This document shows, piece by piece, positions 34,881-47,600 of a stretch of DNA of 64,000 bases. The notes under the pieces were generated by a model. The model was not told where the DNA came from and made no database searches. It saw nothing but the letters and a program-made list of their open reading frames with translations. Positions within the stretch are counted from its first letter, which is position 1. The number at the start of each line of letters is the position of its first letter. Both the position numbers and the translations under genes were made by a program. This stretch comes from Saturnia japonica (Eukaryota; Arthropoda; Insecta; Lepidoptera; Saturniidae). The stretch spans positions 5,608,930 through 5,672,929 of the forward strand of contig CM065325.1 in the NCBI GenBank assembly GCA_033032175.1, written 5' to 3'.

Positions 34881-37800
34881 TTAACTGTTGTAAAAAGCAT
34901 TAACATAACCATAAACCTTGGAATTATAGTTTTCTAAAACTGGCATGCCACCAAAGTATCGACTTGAGTCGTATAACTTCATATTATTTTTGCAATACCA
35001 TACATTTTTAGTACCATCTTTTCCGTTAACATTGAGGGTATTCAATTGTAATACACCAAAGTGGAATATTTGTCCATCTGTTTGTATACAGTTTATATAA
35101 ATAGGCTGTGGCAAATCTTTAACATCCTCCTGTAAAATAAAACGAATTTCTTCTATAATAACGGGACTTTTTCGGAATTCGTGTACATTTACTAATTCAA
35201 AGTGGTAACACTATATAGGCTGACGGTGCAAAAAAATAAACGTTGTGAGGAAACCTGAATGCTTGAGAAATCTTGTTGTAGTACACGTATGTGGAATTAA
35301 AATAGAAAAGTACATAATGAGGCTTTTGGTTGATGTCAAAGCAGTGTATTAAAATATACAATTCTTTTTTCAGCTTTACCTAATATTTACTACGTGGTGA
35401 TTAAAAAAGATGAAATTATTATTTATATACATAATTGGTTTGATATTCATATTAATTTTTGTTGCTTTTACTGGGAGTAATGTCATGTCATATAAAATTT
35501 AAATTATATTCCAGGTAATATATACTTTATAGTCTGTTAATACTTAAACCATTATAATAGTCGAGAGAGGGGTAGGGCACAGAAGTTTTTTTGGAGATTT
35601 CTCTGAACTTGAGGTAGCCCAACTGGTGGAATGCCTTCACCCTACAGAAGATTGCAGCAAAACATCCTTGTGTTGTGTTGGTTTTCCAAAGCTCTTTGGG
35701 GTATGGGGGATAAAAGTCGGTAAAGTGATAATACCTATGGTATTTATTAAAAGAGTCCAGCTTACCATCAGGGGGGCCATATGCTTGTTGGTCACCTTTG
35801 TAGCATTAAAAAAAAGTCGCTTATTAATAGAAGATTCTGGCAATTCAATGGATATTACTAGCTTGACGGGAATACATATACGTAAAAAATTTTAACATCT
35901 GATATATTGTTGCTTACCCCATATTGTTGTTTTGCATATGAACTTGCAACGGTGAATGCATGTGTAAGTGATCTTCCGAGAATTTGTTTATCTTTAACTG
36001 GAGTCTCATATATATTGTTGACTTCAGTTTGATTAAAATGCAACCATGTTGTGTGTGGATAGTTTAGTAACTTTGACTGGATTGCTATATATAACACAGT
36101 AATAATATAAAAAACTATTTACACAATAGAAGAATATATATATAATATATGGTAAAAATGAATTCTGAAATGGTTAAACATTTTATAACTCATGCCAAAC
36201 TTCATAAATTTTATCATCATAATGACCCATTGATGACCCCGACTTGAGTAACAATAGTAATATTCTATTTGATTTCAATGCTATTCGCACATCCCTACAA
36301 ACACAACAGTAATGAGATGACAGTAACAACAAAAAGTGCACACTCGATTCAACAAAATTTTTGAAGGGAAGCAAGTATGCTTGTGACACAAACAAGTGAC
36401 ATAGCATCCGGACTCCTGTACCTTCCCTTGAAGCATATAAATATAGGTTTCCATTCTGTGCAATCTAATACATGCCTCTATTCACAAAGGTCTTCATGTA
36501 AGCTTGGCACGAGGTGTAACTATTACCAATTTTTAATGCCAAAAAGTAAGTATATGCATACCTGTAATGGATTAAAGTCTACTTACGGTATTTGCTAGTT
36601 TCACTGTAAAAATGTTCCGGAGGCATCGTTATAGTATATTTTATAGGATAGAGATCAGGTATTTCAACAAATGGAATATCATTTTCAGTATCATGTGTGA
36701 GAGGTTTCCTGCTTGAAACTAATATGTGAGAGATTTCTTGGAATTGTAACAAATCATCTTCTTTATCAAACACTGTGTTACTTTCTACATCATTTATTAT
36801 AAATCTTGTCTGTGTTATATCTAAGTCACTCGTTTTTTCCACAATTTGCAGTAATTTATTTGTTAAAATCAAACTGAAAAATAAAAAAAATAATGCATTT
36901 AAAAAAGTATTCAGCATAAATCTAATTAGAATTAAGGGTATTTGCAGTTAATGCCTGATGATATGTAGTCGCCCGAATTAATATTGACTTTATTATAAAG
37001 AAGGGCTTCTGTACATTTAGTATTTTTGATTATTGGAAATAAAGTAAAATAGAAAAAGAAACTGCCACTGACATTAATTTATTATCTAGTTGGTCAGCCT
37101 TACATGCTACATAATATAAAACTGTTGCCCGTGGCTTCACTCACCTTGATATTTAAATACAAATTTTTGGGGAATACTCAGATCTCTAATTACAGAATTT
37201 ACGAAGATATGTTTGTGCAAAGGCATTTCGTTACATTCCACTGAGTAATTCTTCCAAAAACGTTAGTCAGTAGAGCATTTTGTTACACAAGGAAACGCTT
37301 CATTTTGGTACACTTTTAAAAAAATCCGCCCATATGTCCTATTCTCATACCAACCACATATACATAAAAAACCATCCAGCCGACAAACACTGGCATGAGA
37401 TTGTTATATATAACATTCATACAACTTATCTGGATAAGCAATAGACCTTACCTCACTGTTAAGAATTAATAATGAAGGTATTTTTTAGAAGTCCATTATA
37501 AACTTTGTTGAATAATAAGGAATTGTTATATACATGCTTTATTGAATGTAGAAAAATCATTTCCCATGAAATACAACAAATATGAAGTGTATAGTGCTTT
37601 GAGAATGTTACATTCTCATTACGTCACTCACAACATTACATTTGCATTGGCTTGTTTGCCAATAATTGATGCAGTAAATGCTAACATGCTATGCTAGCCT
37701 ATAATCTATTTTTGGATAAATATTTTATATCAGTAAACAGGGTTTTAAAATCAAAGTCCTTCAGCCATATAGCAGAAATAGCAAATGCAACAAGCCCTGC

Positions 37801-39005
37801 CTTTTTTAAGGGCTTCATACCTAATAATATCTATAACATATTGTGTGGACTCACAGATGGGCAACTTTACATTTTTAGATTGTTTACATTTCATTGAGAA
37901 AAGTTTGTAAAGATAGTTTTATTTTTACTGCCTAAGCCAGTGGTCGGCAAACTTATTAGCCAAAGAGCCAATTATAAACTTTACAACAACTTAAAAAAAA
38001 AATTGGGAGCCAAATCTGTTTGTTTAGTAAACTTTTATTACACTAAATAACTCGTTCACTAAATAAAATTAAATTTCATACTTATTAAATATTTATTAAT
38101 GAGAACATCTCCTTGGCCAAAGAGCCGCATTTTGCTTCCACTGCCTTAGGCCCTCCTAGTAAAATTGCTAAGAGCCTGCATTGCCTTAGTCAACCTCTAA
38201 TTAAAATGAAATTATATCAAAAAGAACATGGCTTACTTTCGTCTTCTGTCAGTAATTCCTAGTATTCTAGGAAAGTTGTAAGCCGGTCTTTGTGTATCTT
38301 TGATTTTTGGTAATTTCTCCTGTTCACAATCAAACACATTTGCTGATAAAATAGCTTTTTTTACATTCTCATGTATAGCTGAAGGAGCAGGCAATTCTGC
38401 AAGTTCTTCAATTTTTGGAGGTAATTTTCCCTCTGCTATAACTGTCTTAGTTAGAACTTGTGCTTGAGATATACCCTCCAAAAGAACATTTGTATGCTTC
38501 AGAGTGAAACATGGTCTGTGTTTGTATTCTGGGTGGTTCTCATCCAATGTTAGTGCTGGTTCATAAGGCCCAACAATATGAACACTAAAATACACAAAAC
38601 ATTTTGTACAAATGTGTAATAAAAAGTTATGACATGCAAGTTAGAATTACCTATTTGATTTCAATGTAAGTATAATGTTGTATGGTATAAAACATAATAT
38701 AGGATTGTAACATAAAATGTCTTGTAATAAATTACTTTAAGAATATTGAACCAAAATATCAGTATCTTAAAACTTGATAAAGCTGTTAATTGCCAGTTAA
38801 AACATTATAGAAATTTTGTTACTTACTGTTCCCTTGGTTCAGGCTTTTCTTTTACAAACTCTAGGGCATCTAGGACTTGAATACCCTTTTCTTTTAATTT
38901 TTCTTCTATTCCAGTATTGATTGGGACACGTTTGCCTTGTATTAACCAATGCTTTTTAAACATAAAGTCTATGTGCTGCCTTCTCAGTATTAGTGATAGT
39001 TTCAT
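34881..39005 (-). CDS. mRpL37: Mitochondrial large-subunit ribosomal protein mL37, complete
   Basis: Five exons join into 409 codons plus stop: 39005-38827, 38584-38237, 36873-36587, 36084-35918 and 35129-34881. All borders are AG/GT (for example GGGAACA|GTAAGT, GACGAAA|GTAAGC, TACC|GTAAGT, GGG|GTAAGC) and the phases agree. The C-terminal half carries the family signature: WLHFNQTEVNNIYETPV, GRSLTHAFTVASSYAKQQYG, then INCIQTDGQIFHFGVLQLNT and a tail ending NAFYNS. mL37 is a mitoribosome-specific protein without a bacterial counterpart. The start at 39005 (MKLSLILRRQHID) gives a basic, amphipathic N terminus suited to mitochondrial import; an upstream in-frame ATG at 39032 is possible. The acceptor of exon 4 (TATATATAG|CAATCCAG) lies 8 bases from the duplication breakpoint. 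The intact gene is only here. Confidence 0.93.
35605..35810 (-). repeat. SINE/MITE-like repeat in mRpL37 intron 4, right copy with 15-base deletion
   Basis: Same element as 16200-16420, but TCCA is joined directly to GCTTACC at about 35756-35763. Fifteen bases containing half of the CCATAGGCTATGG palindrome are missing. A short CA repeat flanks the lost bases, fitting slippage or microhomology deletion. Confidence 0.6.
36077..37598 (+). repeat. Ancestral-orientation partner of the inverted block
   Basis: This stretch holds the start of mRpL37 exon 4, intron 3, exon 3 and part of intron 2. Its exact reverse complement is at 16687-18208. The coordinates correspond by p' = 16687 + (37598 - p). 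The left edge falls inside exon 4, eight bases from its splice acceptor. The right edge abuts a 17-base palindrome at 37601-37617. Confidence 0.95.
37938..38143. mobile_element. Short hAT-like non-autonomous element in mRpL37 intron 2
   Basis: It starts CAGTGGTCGGCAAACTTATT and ends GAGCCGCATTTTGCTTCCACTG. The termini CAGTGG/CCACTG are inverted repeats. The internal 'AGCCAAAGAGCCAATT' segment is typical of a widespread animal hAT-type family. The flanks GCCTAAGC and CCTTAGGC resemble a decayed 8-base target duplication. No coding capacity. Confidence 0.6.
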
Positions 39006-39032
39006 TATTAAAATTTGTCTTTTTTTCCACAA

Positions 39033-42000
39033 TATACAACTTACAAATAATATAACCTATAAAGTTTAATAAGCTTCTAAATAGGGATGATTCAATAGTA
39101 CTGATACTGAGTAGTGAGTACTCAACTACTCGTATGGATATTGTACCGCGGCAGTGTATACAATGTACTACTGTACTAATAGTACTAGAAGTTCGAACTA
39201 GTACTAGTACTGGGCGTTTTGCTCAGAAACAGTTTTAATAACCAGTTCTTCTATGAAAAACGAACGAACTGTTTCTCTGTTTAACAAAAACAAGTTTCAA
39301 AACAAACGAGACCATTTTAGGATAGAACATATCTATAGTAATTGTTTTAAGGATTAATTGAATGTATTGTAAACCGTTACAAGAAACTACTTTAAATTTG
39401 AAGTAACGACTAAGCTACAATGAATGTTATTGCTAACGATGTACAATACAAATTTGTTTATAAAAGAAAAACAAAAACGAAGGAACGAATAAAAACTGGA
39501 TTTCGGATAAATGTCAAATGTTCGTATTTTCAGAAGGTACAGTTTGTTCTCGAACTTAAGAAAAAAGCGTTTTTTTATAACCGTTTCTAAGAACAGTTCC
39601 TTGAGTGTAAAAAAGCGTTTCGCTTCCTATTACGAAAAAACAAAAACGATCCACATATGGAACATAAACTAGACGTGAGGTGTATTTATCTGAACAGTTT
39701 TAAATAACAGATAATTATAAGTAACAGCTTGTAACTGCTATATTATTATAATCTGTAAACTGAAAAACATGTTACTAAATAATACGTACCTGTTTCACAT
39801 ACTGGTGTATGACACAAAAGTAAACTGTTTCAGTTTAGATCATGATCTTTCTTTTCAAGCCTAAGGATCTTTACTTTGTTAGAGAGAGATACATACTTAT
39901 ATGACTTGAAACAATCTCTTTACTCTATTCAATTGTAGTAATAGAAAGAGTTACAATTATGTAACAGGCTGTTATTTTTGAACCGGTTTATGGAATTGTT
40001 ATTTGTCTGGAACAGAATTATGTATTTTACCAGGTATAGCTCACCTCTACTGCCTAGAGATAAGTAGTAACGGATGAAATAGTTTCAGGAATTATGCCCT
40101 CTACTGGAATGATATTGCTTTTGCTCCAATTCGAAAGATCGACGAAGATAGTTCCACTTTCGGTATATGATCGAGCGGTTTTCGTCATAATATTTCAACT
40201 AGCGAGTAAGGTGTAAAATATATTAGTTATGTACAAAAAAACGCAAAAATTCCCCTTACTCGATTTTTAATTCCCCATAATTTCGCAGCTCAGAACGAAA
40301 TTGTTCCCCAAAATTGCGAGAAAAAACCCCAATCTACCAACCATGCTGAAACCTCGAATTTCAGTATTCACAATAATGTTCTTAAGTGTTGTTGATAAAA
40401 CATCGATTTACTATAATTTAATCAATAGTCAATTGAACTATCGAACGAACAACTTTTTTAAATAAAACAATTGATGTGGATTTTCAATACGTAATATGGT
40501 GTATTTTTGTGAATACAAGAAAAATTTTGGGCTTTTTTTTTTCGCTGTCATTCCTCGACGAGCTGACATAAATCAATGAATCGATTAATTTTATAAACAA
40601 GTTCAGTGAAACCGGGTTTTTATCAACACCATGATTCGGACGGATATTAGATAATTATAAAACATTAGATACTACCCATGGACGTATAAAACGGCGGATG
40701 GAATGTTGACTAAGATAAAAGTGTAAAAGTGTAAAGTAAGTCAGTTCGCTTATACGCAATACGTACAAGAACAAACGCAACATTCACACCATAGTAAGAC
40801 CAATCATTTGCCACCGCAACCTAGCGCACTTATTTATTTTTGTTTTGGGTTCACAGTAGCCAAACTCAAGTTCAGCCAAAAGTTGCTAAATTATAGCAAA
40901 TTGAAAAATTTGATTTGAAAAAAAAAAATTTTTTTCAATGTTATAATTAGGAATTTGTATTTTATTAAAAGTCTTTGTAAATGTTCAAGATTATACTATT
41001 TCCATTTCTTTATTTTCTCGATGACAGTTCTAATTTGATATTTCTAGTGTTGTGACCAAATAAGTAATGATATCGATCGCATATATTTATTATATTTTGA
41101 ACAAAGACAAATACAACAAAAACATTCAAATATAAATAAATAAAGATTAGGGGCCATCCATAAATTACGTCACACAAATTTCATGATTTTTGACCCCTCC
41201 CCCGTCCTTGTCACAGCTGGTCATATTTGTGGTCAAATTTTGAATAAGTTGGCATAATCAATCAACAATTAATACGTGTAACATCTTGTAATGAAATATA
41301 ATATTAGATAATAAATTTGTACAAAAGTATCCGACAGTAGTTTAGTATCTTACATTTTGTAAAAAAATATCGGGTCTGTTATCGTGTTACGTTTATCGAT
41401 ATAGCTCCATCCGTATCAGTTTCTCCGACTCTGGTATAACCTTGTACGTGTGTAAACGTCATATTTTTATAAAATAATGCATACATAATGTAATAAAGAC
41501 GCTCGTTCAAGTTTTCACAGGAGCTGTCATCGAGAAATTAAAGAAATGGAAATGGTATAGTAGGTAATCCAATTAAGAAAAATCAGATAGAAGTTCCAAC
41601 TTTCGATGCCTATATCCTTATTTTTCCAATCTTGAACCACTGTGCGGCGGCGGGCTTGTTGTACGTACTCCGTTTCTCTGCTCCGCTTGTCCGCTCCGCA
41701 TATAAAATTTATGAAATTTGAATAAACCTCGTAATCCCATGTGTACTGATGCGGAACTTAGATTTTTATGCAATACTATTTATTGGTCGATACAGCTCCG
41801 CAGCCTCGCTCCGCATCAGTGGACAAGCAACCAACGGGGCGCCAAAATGCCAAACGCAAAAAACAATTTCGTGTGAAAAATATAATTTATTTGCATAAAT
41901 TATTGTGCAGAGATCGTTACAACGAACGTGATATTATGTTTTCTTTTTATTCTATAATATTAGGTACTACAATACCTAAATAGGTAACAGATTTTATTAT

Positions 42001-42049
42001 TTAGTGACTGGCTGTATAAAACTATATTTTTTTTAACAATGCTTAGTTG
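39033..42049. other. Intergenic stretch upstream of mRpL37, AT-rich with repeat debris
   Basis: Bases 39085-39230 are rich in AGTACT/CAGTACT-like words. Bases 39200-40030 have several AACAGTTTxx/AGAACAGTTCC-like words. Around 40385-40450 is a segment (TGTTGATAAAACATCGATTT) related to the MITE at 56275. Bases 41151-41225 contain 'GGGGCCATCCATAAATTACG', a phrase found in many insect repeats. No exon recognised. The mRpL37 promoter should lie just right of 39033, but no clear core motif was identified. Confidence 0.5.
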
Positions 42050-42290
42050 CCAAACACCCGTTCCATACGGCCCACCTGATGGTAAACAGCTCTCGGTAGA
42101 GAGTAGTATATTCTTTGGTAAGCAGCTACCGTAATCTATAGACTCTTGCAATACAATAGGTATCACTAGTACGTGTGCCGACCTTTGAACCTCCCTTCCA
42201 CTAGGAGCTCTGGAAACCCTTCTTACTGCAGGAACAAAGCACAAGGTTATTTGGCTGCGATATTCTGTAGGGTGAAGGTATTCTACCAGT
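42050..42290 (+). repeat. SINE/MITE-like repeat, 'CTGTAGGGTGAAGG' family
   Basis: It reads 'CCTGATGGTAAACAGCTCTC', 'AGGAGCTCTGGAAACCCTTC', 'AGCACAAGGTTATTTGGCTG' and ends 'TTCTGTAGGGTGAAGGTATT'. The copies at 46544-46722 (+) and 16200-16420 (-) share this order of blocks. Confidence 0.6.
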
Positions 42291-44694
42291 CTGAAACTGA
42301 ACTCAATTGGAGTTTACAAGGTGAAAGTAACATAATCTCGCAGATACCGTATTAAACACTTGTTACTGGATAAAAGCTAATTAGGTACCTATTTATTAAG
42401 AAGAAATACAATTGAAACAACTGCAGAACTAAGATTTTTATAAGAATTACACGTTCTTCTGTCGTCCAAGCAAGCGAAGCCTACATAATATAGATATTAT
42501 ATTTAACAACTTCAGAAAAGTGTCAAAATTCTTAAAATTTTATAAATTTTTGGTAGAATTTAATCACTTATTCCGTAGGTATAGGTACCTACTAATTATA
42601 ATGCGAGTGGTTGTCGGACTTGTCCGAGTCCGTTTTACTGGTTTTATCAAGGGAGGGTGCCTTATTGAATCACTGTGATCGAGCATCGTGAGTAGCTTTG
42701 ACTGGGAGAGAAAAGTGAAGTAGGTAGTATCTAAGTAGGTACATACATATGAGTCTAGCTAGCTAAACCAGCTTATAATAAAGCTAAGCTGTATTTATCA
42801 AGTATTAATTATTGAAATGATTCTGACGTGAGTTCGAATCCTACAAATAATTCCAGTTTTCAAGATAAAATCTAACAGAATTTTTGTTTGGTCGCCTTTC
42901 TCTTTTCTTCTCCTCTTATCCCTTCCGTTTTTGTCTGTTTAAGGCGATGAAGGTTCAAGAAGTTGTTTTTACGCAGGAAAAAAATTGAATCTATTTAATA
43001 TAGGTATAGTCCAATATTTTAGAAAGGAAGTATCGTAGAAGTAAGCAAACAAAATATAATTTCGTAAATATATATATTTAAATTTATATCTTCCATCAAT
43101 ACATACACGAACGCTTATCATTCATAATTTTGGCCGTAACTAGAAAAATGTCACACTTTCAAATGGCGTTACTTACAATTAATTTGCGTATTTACTACAG
43201 ATACATGTTAAAATGTAGGACAAAAATCTCAGAGATTTTTTATCTATATAATATACACGCAGACATTTCAGGGTATATCTATGTTATAACCTAAATCTGA
43301 TAGTGATGTGAAAAGGAAGACATCGTTTATTGTTTTGATACAGCAAAATAAGCACCTTTAAAGTTAAAACACGTTTTAACTAATCGCATTGCATTATAAT
43401 ATGCAGGTATGGTATTGATGGAGGAGAAAACTTTACAAAATAAAACTTATCGAAATATCTTCGGTGTATGCTAGGAGCTATAAAAACTGAAAATAATACA
43501 ACTATGTAGTTTAAATTCATAACTTAATAGTAAGACATTACAATCCCTTACCACGAGATCAGCGACTTGTGACGTCACCCGGTTGTTGACTCATATTATT
43601 GCATTATATAAGGATTTTACTTGTTTATGCATATTTATGAGAAAATTATTATATAGCACACATCTGTTCACAGACATGATTCTATTTATGTTCTTAATTG
43701 ACTTAAGTTTCATAAAAATATTTGATTCATGTTATTATTAGTATTACATATTTAGCTGCAGATCAAATTTAACTATGATAAAAAGTGTTATCAAAACGAG
43801 AACGGGAAGTCCCTTTGGTAATTTTACAATAACTTTACCAATTGGTGGGAATTTAGATTTCAAAATTCTTTGGACAAAATTTTTCTGTATTAAATTAAAG
43901 AAAAAAATAATTGTATGAAGTTCTTAAATCTGACTATGAATAAATCTATTCGCTTAATGCGAATCAAACATACAACACTTAATAACTAAATATAATATAA
44001 TACCTAATTATTTTGATAAAGTAACAAAATTAACTTATATTTACATTTACAATTAAATTTATAGAAGAATTTTACTATTTTAGCACTAGTTTCTTCATTT
44101 TCTTTTTCACTACAATTTCTTTTATTATTGTGACCTAAAGATTTTCTCGGAGCAATTATTCAAAATACTTAATATGTCAATAAAAAAAATGTGTGAGAGT
44201 AATGTCTCTTTAATACTGGTTCTCCGAAACATTCAATAGAAAGTTATAATTTCAAACTCTTAATCACTTATCATTTTTGTGATAGAATAAGGCACCATTG
44301 GTTATATTTAGGTACTTAATATATAAATATAGATTGTTAACACTTTTCAATATGGTTTTTATTTTCATTAGTAATTATATTAATAAATCCACTGGTGGCT
44401 GTGTATGAGATCAAATCCGACATTTTTTTTAAATAATGACAATTGTCCTTCCAGTTGTTATATTAGCTACAAGTTCATAATATATCTATAATGTAATCCA
44501 ACGACTTCTTTTCACAACTATATTTGCTGGAAACATACCTATATTATATCAGTTGTTTTTAAATTGAAAGAATTATTTATAAACTTTAATATATATTTTG
44601 TGTTTATTGTGAAAGCAATAAGTATTTATCAAATGGTGTGATCGCAGTAAATTGTGGGCTCAAGTCGCGATCAAAGCTAGTGCTCGATTCGGGT
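42291..44694. other. Region 3' of pointed; probable 3' UTR and AT-rich spacer
   Basis: The pointed stop codon is at 44695-44697 on minus, so its 3' UTR runs leftward from 44694. It is very AT-rich, with many minus-strand AATAAA-like words, and its end cannot be fixed. A TGACGTGAGTTCGAATCC-like B-box near 42826-42842 suggests a SINE fragment. No other gene seen. Confidence 0.45.
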
Positions 44695-47600
44695 TCAGTC
44701 GTCGTCTTTCTTCTCCATTTTAGGTTCGTACATAGCATGCAGCTGTTCGGGTGATATTCTGAAAAAAAAAAGGTTAACTGTATTACTCTTATAATTTTTA
44801 TAAAAGCTCAGGCTTAGTGTAGGGATTCGAATCTACGTTGATAGACGAGGTGTCCACGGTACAAGCTACTACAGAGTTATCATAGCTTGAAAAAACTGAG
44901 TTTGACAATGACAAAAGTAGTATACAGAAGTGTACAAATTATTAAAACGTACAAAGTAGGTAATCTGAAAGCAGGGCTAATGTTCAAATCATTATAACAT
45001 CTTCGAGCAGTTCGCGCTATTTTTTTGTACGTGTTTCAAGAGGAAACTGAAAGGTTTTCTTGAAAATAATTAATAAAATGTTTATACACATTCTCTATAA
45101 ATTAATTATATACGATATGTGTCCTGATAGATAATTTTGATCTATATTATTTTTGAAGAGCATGGTTGTGGTTACTTACCCGAGCAAGCTCTGCAAGTCA
45201 CAGACGAAACGGTAGACGTAGCGTTTGCCCGCCGTCTTATGTATTATGTTTTTGTCATAGTAATATCTGAGGCCGCGGGACAACTTCTCGTAGTTCATTT
45301 TCGGTTTGTTCTTGCGAATTCCCCAGCGCCGAGCGACCTGTAAATACGTTTCATTTATTATTTATCCTGGCTGATGTGATTTTACGGTAAGTAGTGAGTA
45401 TTGACATTGGCTTAGCTAATTCTTTTTATGAATTTTTTAAATGTTTTAATTTCAGTAATCTAATTTTTGAGCAGGACGAAAAGAAAATTTAATGACATAC
45501 ACGTTACGATATGCTGATTTATTATTCTCAAGATTAAAATAATAAAACAGTATATTCCTTCAATTCGTTAATTTTTCTAGGGTGGGCAATGAATTTTGTC
45601 AGGTGTAGCAATGACTACCCTTGCTTGTCCCCCCGCCCCCCAAACTACGCCTAGGTGTGGACGACCAGACATGTAAGCACTGTTGTATGTACAGTACGAG
45701 TGGTCGATAGTTCAAGTCCCGCTAATTTAAGATTTTCAAAAGAGATTTTAAAGAATATATTTTATGTTTTTTGAAGGTTTCAATTCTACCGCATGTGAAC
45801 TGCACACATGTATTTTTTATCTTAATAATTTAAGAATGGATTTTTTAAAATTAAAATTATTTATAATACTTATAATAATTAAAATATTAAAACAAACTTT
45901 TGATTAAAGATGATAGATAACATGTTCATGGAGGCCATAATTATAATTACCTCATCGGGATCTGTGAGTTTGAATTCCCAGCCGTCTCCGGTCCAAGAGA
46001 TGAAACCCTGGCAACTCTTGTCGGTGAGCAGTTCAAGAAGGAACTGCCATAGCTGTATAGGGCCTGAACCTAAACATATAGCACAGAGTTGCTTTACGAT
46101 ATACAGTACATTTTATTACACTTTTAGAAATAAATATATTTCCATCTTTCGGACTTGCATCTAAGGATGTCTTCTTAAAGTAAGTTCTAAAAAGTTTGTT
46201 ACGAAAAGCGTATAATACTGACATATTTGGTTTTATTTCATAAGGAATATGATATAGATGAATTACGTAATTTAACTGTATCAAATACAATTGATATTAT
46301 TACTTCTTCACAGTTTGCTTGCTTTGCTTGATATGATTAATAATGTATATCTATTCGGGAAATTAAAATTATTGACCGGGGGTATTTGTTTAAGATTTAA
46401 AATTATAACACGAAAAACTATCCTTTTGGGTTATAACTAAAACTATAAAATTAATGCTAAGAAGAGTATGAATTGTCAGAATATACATATTTAAAATATT
46501 TTTCACTTATACAATGTAACGTATTTTTTTTATACATTTCAGGTGGCAATGAAGAGTACCCACGGTCCGTCTGACGGTAACCGGCTACTGTAGTGTATGG
46601 ACGCTTGTAAGTATAGGTATCACAAGCGATGCTGACCTTGACCCCCCTTCGCTAAGGAGCTCTGGAAACCCTATTCACCGCAGGAACACAACACAAGGTT
46701 ATTTGACTGCGCTCTTCTGAACCTAGAGATAAATTTCCAAAAAAGTGTTTTAAAGAAATAAAGGTTGAGCGTACCGGTGAAGCAGGGACCCGATGCGGGG
46801 TAAGCGAGTTTATCCTGCGGTATGAGCGCGTGCTGCTCGTTGGGCCACTCGGTCCACTCGGTGCAGGAGCCCACGTACTCAGGCGCGTAACTCTCGCCGT
46901 AGCCTTCACCGCCGTACCTGCCTCCGCCACCTACGAATTCAATGCAGGTACATATAGTTAGTAAACATTATTAAATGGTACGTTTGAAGCGATGAAGGTA
47001 TAGGTGATAGCGGGCTCCTACCGCGCCACGCTACCGTCAAGCTGGTATCTAAAGATGGACCAGAATCTTATAAATAAGGCTGAGCTATCGATAAAGGCAA
47101 ACATATCGCAAGGTATTTCCTCATTAACTTAAGTACCTTCACTCGCGTTATTTTCCTATTTCAGCAATCAATGGGTGCAAACATACTACGGTAGTGAGTT
47201 TAGTGTCCTTGACTACATTGTCTAACTGTGCTCAAATGCTTAGTCTAAAGGCGAATCAAAAATAATAGTAGGTACCATTATTATGTTTAATTATTTGGTT
47301 TTCGACAATTGCTAGTTTGTTAAAAAATAATAAAGCCATAAGCGCCACCTCCATGAGCGAGTGTATCACCACGAGTCCGCCTTGCTATCGAAGTTTTAAC
47401 TACATGAGACGATTATTTTTCTGCCTGCGTATAGTCATGATCACGAGTCACGCCGGATTGCCGCATTACCGCAACAACTCGCTGCGAGGCGTAAGGGATT
47501 GTCGCGTGTCCGCAACAACTCGTTGCACAGTTGTTTTATTGAAAAGAACTCGATTCGGTGACAGGCAAGAGCGGATTTCAGCAGTTCCATTAAGCAGTGT

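Larger units (their letters stand above)
18209..36076. repeat. Right copy of the ~19.4-kb direct duplication
   Basis: This is the second copy of the unit. It starts abruptly inside the BEL/Pao gag-protease frame (18209) and ends in exon 4 of mRpL37 (36076), where the sequence continues into the normal, un-inverted gene. Its contents parallel 1-16686. The left flank (18208) is the end of the inverted block, so the first 1196 bases have no partner inside the window. Confidence 0.95.

Noticed and set aside
37535..37897. Two neighbouring open stretches on plus in mRpL37 intron 2 (about 46 and 74 codons)
   Set aside because: They look somewhat protein-like and include TDGQLYIF, which resembles a piece of mL37. 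But they are in different frames, separated by a stop, have no splice signals that fit, and lie inside an intron of an intact gene. Chance in AT-rich DNA is more likely.
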